From: Actinomycetota bacterium
GTDB lineage: Bacteria; Actinomycetota; Actinomycetes; S36-B12; CAIYMF01
Reading direction: 5' to 3'
NCBI GenBank assembly: GCA_026393115.1
Contig: JAPLAU010000011.1
Location: 1-34,495 of the forward strand
Length of the DNA: 34,495 nucleotides
In this document: positions 32,399-34,495 of the stretch, one piece after another
How positions within the stretch are numbered: position 1 is the stretch's first letter
Layout of the letters: every line of letters starts with the position of its first letter
Translations under genes and position numbers: made by a program
Notes under the pieces: model-generated
What the model saw: the letters and a program-made list of their open reading frames with translations, nothing else
Database searches by the model: none
Told to the model about the DNA's origin: nothing

Positions 32399-34210
32399 AT
32401 GGCAGAGGGATTCCCGCGCCCGTCGGAGATTGAAACTCCGGCAGGCGCAGAGGGCTGGCAGGAGTTGTACTCCTACTCAGGTGTCTTCAGCCCCGAACGC
32501 AGCGAGTACGAAGACTCAATGTTCTGGTTCCAAGATGGCGTGCACTGGCCCAAGGCGTTGCTGCCCTGGGATGCCGCACTGATGGAAATGGCGATCATTG
32601 GGTTGTCGCAGTACAACACGCGTCACCTGCTTGTTCCGCCGGCAAACGGTATCGACTTCCGCATCGTCAACGGTTACTGCTACCTGTCGCCGGTTCCGGC
32701 TCCTGAGGCCGACATTCCGATGCGTGCTGAGCACTTCACGCAGCGCGCCGGTCACTACTTCATGAACTGGAATGAGCTCTACGACAACTGGTTGATCAAG
32801 ATTCGCGACCTCGTCAAGGAGTTGGAGTCACTTGACTTCGAGCCGCTTCCCGAGATTGAAGATCTTGAGGTTGTGACCTCAGGTCGGGGTACCGGGTCCG
32901 GTGGCGAGATTCAGGCCAACTACTTCAAGTTGCTTAACGCAGCGAGCACGCTGTGGCAGTACCACTTCGAATTCCTCAACCTTGGCTACGCGGCCTACCT
33001 CGACTTCTTCGGTTTCTGCAAGACCGCGTTCCCCGGAATCTCCGACTTGGCGATTGCCAAGATGGTGGCAGGTGTCGAGGTTGACCTGTTCCGTCCTGAC
33101 GAGGAACTCAAGCGCCTTGCAAAGATGGCGGTCGACACCGGTATCACCGACGCGTTCAAGAAGGGCGATGTCGAAGGAACCTGCGAGGCACTGCGTGCCA
33201 CGGGTTCTGCTGGCGAAGCCTGGATCTCGAGCTTCCAGCAGGCGGCCGAGCCGTGGTTCAACTTCTCGACCGGCTCGGGTTTTTCCAGCCAGGACAAGAT
33301 TTGGATTGAGAACGTCGAGATTCCGTTCGACTTCATCGGCGACTACATCAAGAACTTGCAGAGTGGCGGCGACATTGCGCGCCCGACCGAAGCGATTACG
33401 GCCGAGCGTGACCGTATCGTCAACGAGTACACCGCACTCCTAGCTTCAGATGAAGACCGTGAAGCGTTCGCCGGCAAGTTGGGTCTTGCGCGCGTGGTGT
33501 TCCCCTACGTCGAGAACCACAACTTCTACGTCGAGCACTGGAGCCACTCGGTGATCTGGCGCAAGATGAAGTCGCTCGGTGCGGTGTTCGCCAAGGCGGG
33601 ATTCTTCAACGAGCCCGAAGACATCTTCATGCTCAAGCGCCACGAAGTTCCGGACGCGTTGTTTGACCTGTACCACTCGTGGGCTGCCCCGGCTCCGGCG
33701 CGCGGTCCGTCGTACTGGCCGAAGATCATCGAGCGTCGCAAGGAGATTCTTGCTGCGCTCAATGCGTGGAAGGCCTCGCCCGCATTGGGTACGCCTCCCG
33801 AGGTCGTGACTGAACCCTTCACGATCATGCTGTGGGGAATTACCTCGGATTCCATCGCCAACTGGCTTGGTGGTGGCGAGTCTGAGGACGGCACGCTCAA
33901 GGGCATGATGGCCTCGGGTGGAGTCGCTGAAGGACCGGCACGCGTGATCTTTGGACCAGACCAGATCAATGAGGTGCAAGAGGGCGAGATTTTGGTCGCG
34001 CCTCTGACCGCACCAAGTTGGGCGCCGATCTTCGGCAAGATTCTGGCCACCGTCACCGATACCGGCGGCATGATGAGCCACGCGGCCATTGTCTGCCGTG
34101 AATACGGATTGCCGGCTGTGACGGGCACCGGTTTCGCAACATCGCTGATCAAGACCGGGCAGCGGATTCGCGTTGACGGATCAAGCGGCACGGTCACGAT
34201 TCTCGACTGA
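32399..34210 (+). CDS. Phenylphosphate synthase alpha-like (PpsA/CreI-like) phosphohistidine protein
   Basis: The protein has 603 residues. The C-terminal part (about 510-600) is a PEP-utilising mobile domain with Gly-Gly-Met-Met-Ser-His561-Ala-Ala-Ile-Val-Cys-Arg-Glu-Tyr-Gly-Leu-Pro-Ala, where His561 would carry the phosphate; phenylphosphate synthase of Thauera uses a corresponding His. The first ~500 residues are not PEP-synthase-like and would hold the phenol-binding part. No PEP/pyruvate-binding barrel is present, so it is not PEP synthase. GGAGGAG precedes the ATG. With the ATP-grasp subunit it would convert a phenol plus ATP to an aryl phosphate, AMP and phosphate. No third (CBS) subunit is seen. 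Confidence 0.85.
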   Translation: MAEGFPRPSEIETPAGAEGWQELYSYSGVFSPERSEYEDSMFWFQDGVHWPKALLPWDAALMEMAIIGLSQYNTRHLLVPPANGIDFRIVNGYCYLSPVPAPEADIPMRAEHFTQRAGHYFMNWNELYDNWLIKIRDLVKELESLDFEPLPEIEDLEVVTSGRGTGSGGEIQANYFKLLNAASTLWQYHFEFLNLGYAAYLDFFGFCKTAFPGISDLAIAKMVAGVEVDLFRPDEELKRLAKMAVDTGITDAFKKGDVEGTCEALRATGSAGEAWISSFQQAAEPWFNFSTGSGFSSQDKIWIENVEIPFDFIGDYIKNLQSGGDIARPTEAITAERDRIVNEYTALLASDEDREAFAGKLGLARVVFPYVENHNFYVEHWSHSVIWRKMKSLGAVFAKAGFFNEPEDIFMLKRHEVPDALFDLYHSWAAPAPARGPSYWPKIIERRKEILAALNAWKASPALGTPPEVVTEPFTIMLWGITSDSIANWLGGGESEDGTLKGMMASGGVAEGPARVIFGPDQINEVQEGEILVAPLTAPSWAPIFGKILATVTDTGGMMSHAAIVCREYGLPAVTGTGFATSLIKTGQRIRVDGSSGTVTILD

Positions 34211-34247
34211 TCGAATGATCGAATGATCGAATGATCGAATGATCGAA
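34208..34247. repeat. Five perfect tandem copies of an 8-base unit
   Basis: TGATCGAA repeats exactly five times from 34208, beginning with the TGA stop of the preceding gene, with a partial sixth unit (TG). Each unit holds GATC. Tandem octamers just after a stop codon can vary in number by slippage; it lies outside the coding frame. Confidence 0.95.
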
Positions 34248-34258
34248 TGTGCAGTCGG

Positions 34259-34291
34259 GGGAGGGGTCGGCCAACGCGGTCGGCCCCTCCC
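34259..34291 (+). terminator. Rho-independent terminator of the catabolic operon
   Basis: GGGAGGGG (34259-34266) pairs with CCCCTCCC (34284-34291). The inside continues as a further stem (TCGGCC with GGTCGG, using two G-U pairs) around AACGC, giving a 14-bp stem. A weak T-rich tail (TTGGCTTC) follows. It lies 48 bases after the last gene of the plus operon. Confidence 0.8.
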
Positions 34292-34316
34292 TTGGCTTCG
34301 GGGAGACACCCTCATC

Positions 34317-34362
34317 ACGGTCACCTATTGACCAAAGAAGCCCCAGACGGTCACCTATTGAC
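34317..34362. repeat. 16-base direct repeat at the left edge of the IS30-like element
   Basis: ACGGTCACCTATTGAC occurs at 34317-34332 and 34347-34362, with 14 bases between. The first copy also contains the imperfect palindrome GGTCA-N5-TGACC. Such paired sites near the transposase start are consistent with transposase-binding sites or the terminal repeat of the element; the element's exact left edge cannot be set. Confidence 0.6.
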
Positions 34363-34412
34363 GGTGGGTTCTAGGGAGTGATGCAACACCCTGAGCGTGG
34401 AGGGGTGCTGTT

Positions 34413-34495
34413 GTGGGTGGTCGTTGGTTGGGTCGTGATGTGGAGCGGGTGTTCTGGGCGGGGATCCGTTCGGGGTTGACGATCGTGGAGGCCGC
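34413..34495 (+). CDS. IS30-like transposase, N-terminal start (partial)
   Basis: From GTG 34413 an open frame runs off the window, giving Arg-Trp-Leu-Gly-Arg-Asp-Val-Glu-Arg-Val-Phe-Trp-Ala-Gly-Ile-Arg-Ser-Gly-Leu-Thr-Ile-Val-Glu-Ala-Ala. A Phe-Trp-x-x-Ile/Val-x-x-Gly segment followed by Glu-Ala-Ala is the start of the helix-turn-helix of actinobacterial IS30-family transposases. The catalytic core is outside the window, so the family call is tentative. Confidence 0.55.
   Translation, partial: MGGRWLGRDVERVFWAGIRSGLTIVEA

Noticed and set aside
31209-34210. A PEP synthase gene split by frameshift
   Set aside because: The two proteins are separated by 92 bases with their own ribosome site, the second has a 500-residue non-PEP-synthase N-terminal part, and the PEP-binding barrel is missing, which fits phenylphosphate-synthase-like subunits rather than a broken enzyme.
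34208-34247. CRISPR array
   Set aside because: The repeat is an 8-base head-to-tail tandem with no spacers and no cas genes nearby.
1-34495. Whole window as one composite transposon between the IS3 and IS30 elements
   Set aside because: The two elements belong to different families and the segment holds a core gene (parE) and envelope genes, so a single mobile unit is unlikely.

Overview
The window reads as chromosomal DNA of a GC-rich actinomycete. The signs are GTG and TTG starts, many genes that look leaderless (a TANNNT box about 7 nt before the start codon), a DUF7455-type small protein beside a ParE-type topoisomerase, MMPL/RND and NlpC/P60 cell-envelope genes, and GC-biased codon use. 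Both ends lie in insertion sequences: the 3' end of an IS3-family transposase on the left (1-140) and the 5' start of an IS30-like transposase on the right (34413 onward).

Layout. At 141-1071 is a membrane glycosyltransferase (GT39-like) cut off by the IS3 element, followed by a hemerythrin-domain protein (1148-1786, minus), an FUSC-type membrane protein (1887-3788), a decayed DUF2127-like gene (3848-4221, minus) and an unusual NERD-TM-peptidoglycan-binding protein (4250-5617, minus). From 5815 to 6465 is a lipoprotein ending in a long hairpin. From 6617 to 11209 is a likely operon of acetamidase/formamidase, SDR dehydrogenase, FMN alpha-hydroxyacid dehydrogenase and a DHA2 MFS transporter. 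Two tandem paralogous secreted NlpC/P60 enzymes with peptidoglycan-binding tails follow (11339-13984), then a small protein and a translationally coupled pair: an MMPL/RND transporter with an extra membrane tail and a secreted, membrane-anchored heptad-repeat protein (14408-19512). The stretch 19509-23409 is mostly housekeeping: a DUF456 membrane protein, a lipoprotein, a DUF7455 protein, ParE and a small unknown protein.

From 23514 to 34210 lies a catabolic region. A LysR regulator precedes a minus-strand operon (28133 down to 24434) holding an uncharacterised protein, an IclR regulator, a 2-hydroxypentadienoate hydratase, a related hydratase/4-oxalocrotonate decarboxylase, an overlooked 39-codon ORF and a Rieske ferredoxin. 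Divergent from it, across a near-symmetric operator/promoter, is a plus-strand operon holding two tandem catechol 2,3-dioxygenases, a histidine phosphatase with a long N-terminal extension, and two proteins matching the split halves of phenylphosphate synthase (PEP-synthase-like): an ATP-grasp subunit and a phospho-histidine subunit.

The combination of an aryl-phosphate-forming kinase pair, a candidate phosphatase and meta-cleavage enzymes suggests a phosphorylation-dependent aerobic route for a phenolic compound. It recalls the p-cresol (Cre) system of Corynebacterium glutamicum and phenylphosphate synthase of Thauera, but joined to extradiol cleavage. The aldolase, aldehyde dehydrogenase, semialdehyde-processing enzyme and any ring hydroxylase are not in the window and may lie beyond the right-hand IS. 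This is the most promising system here.
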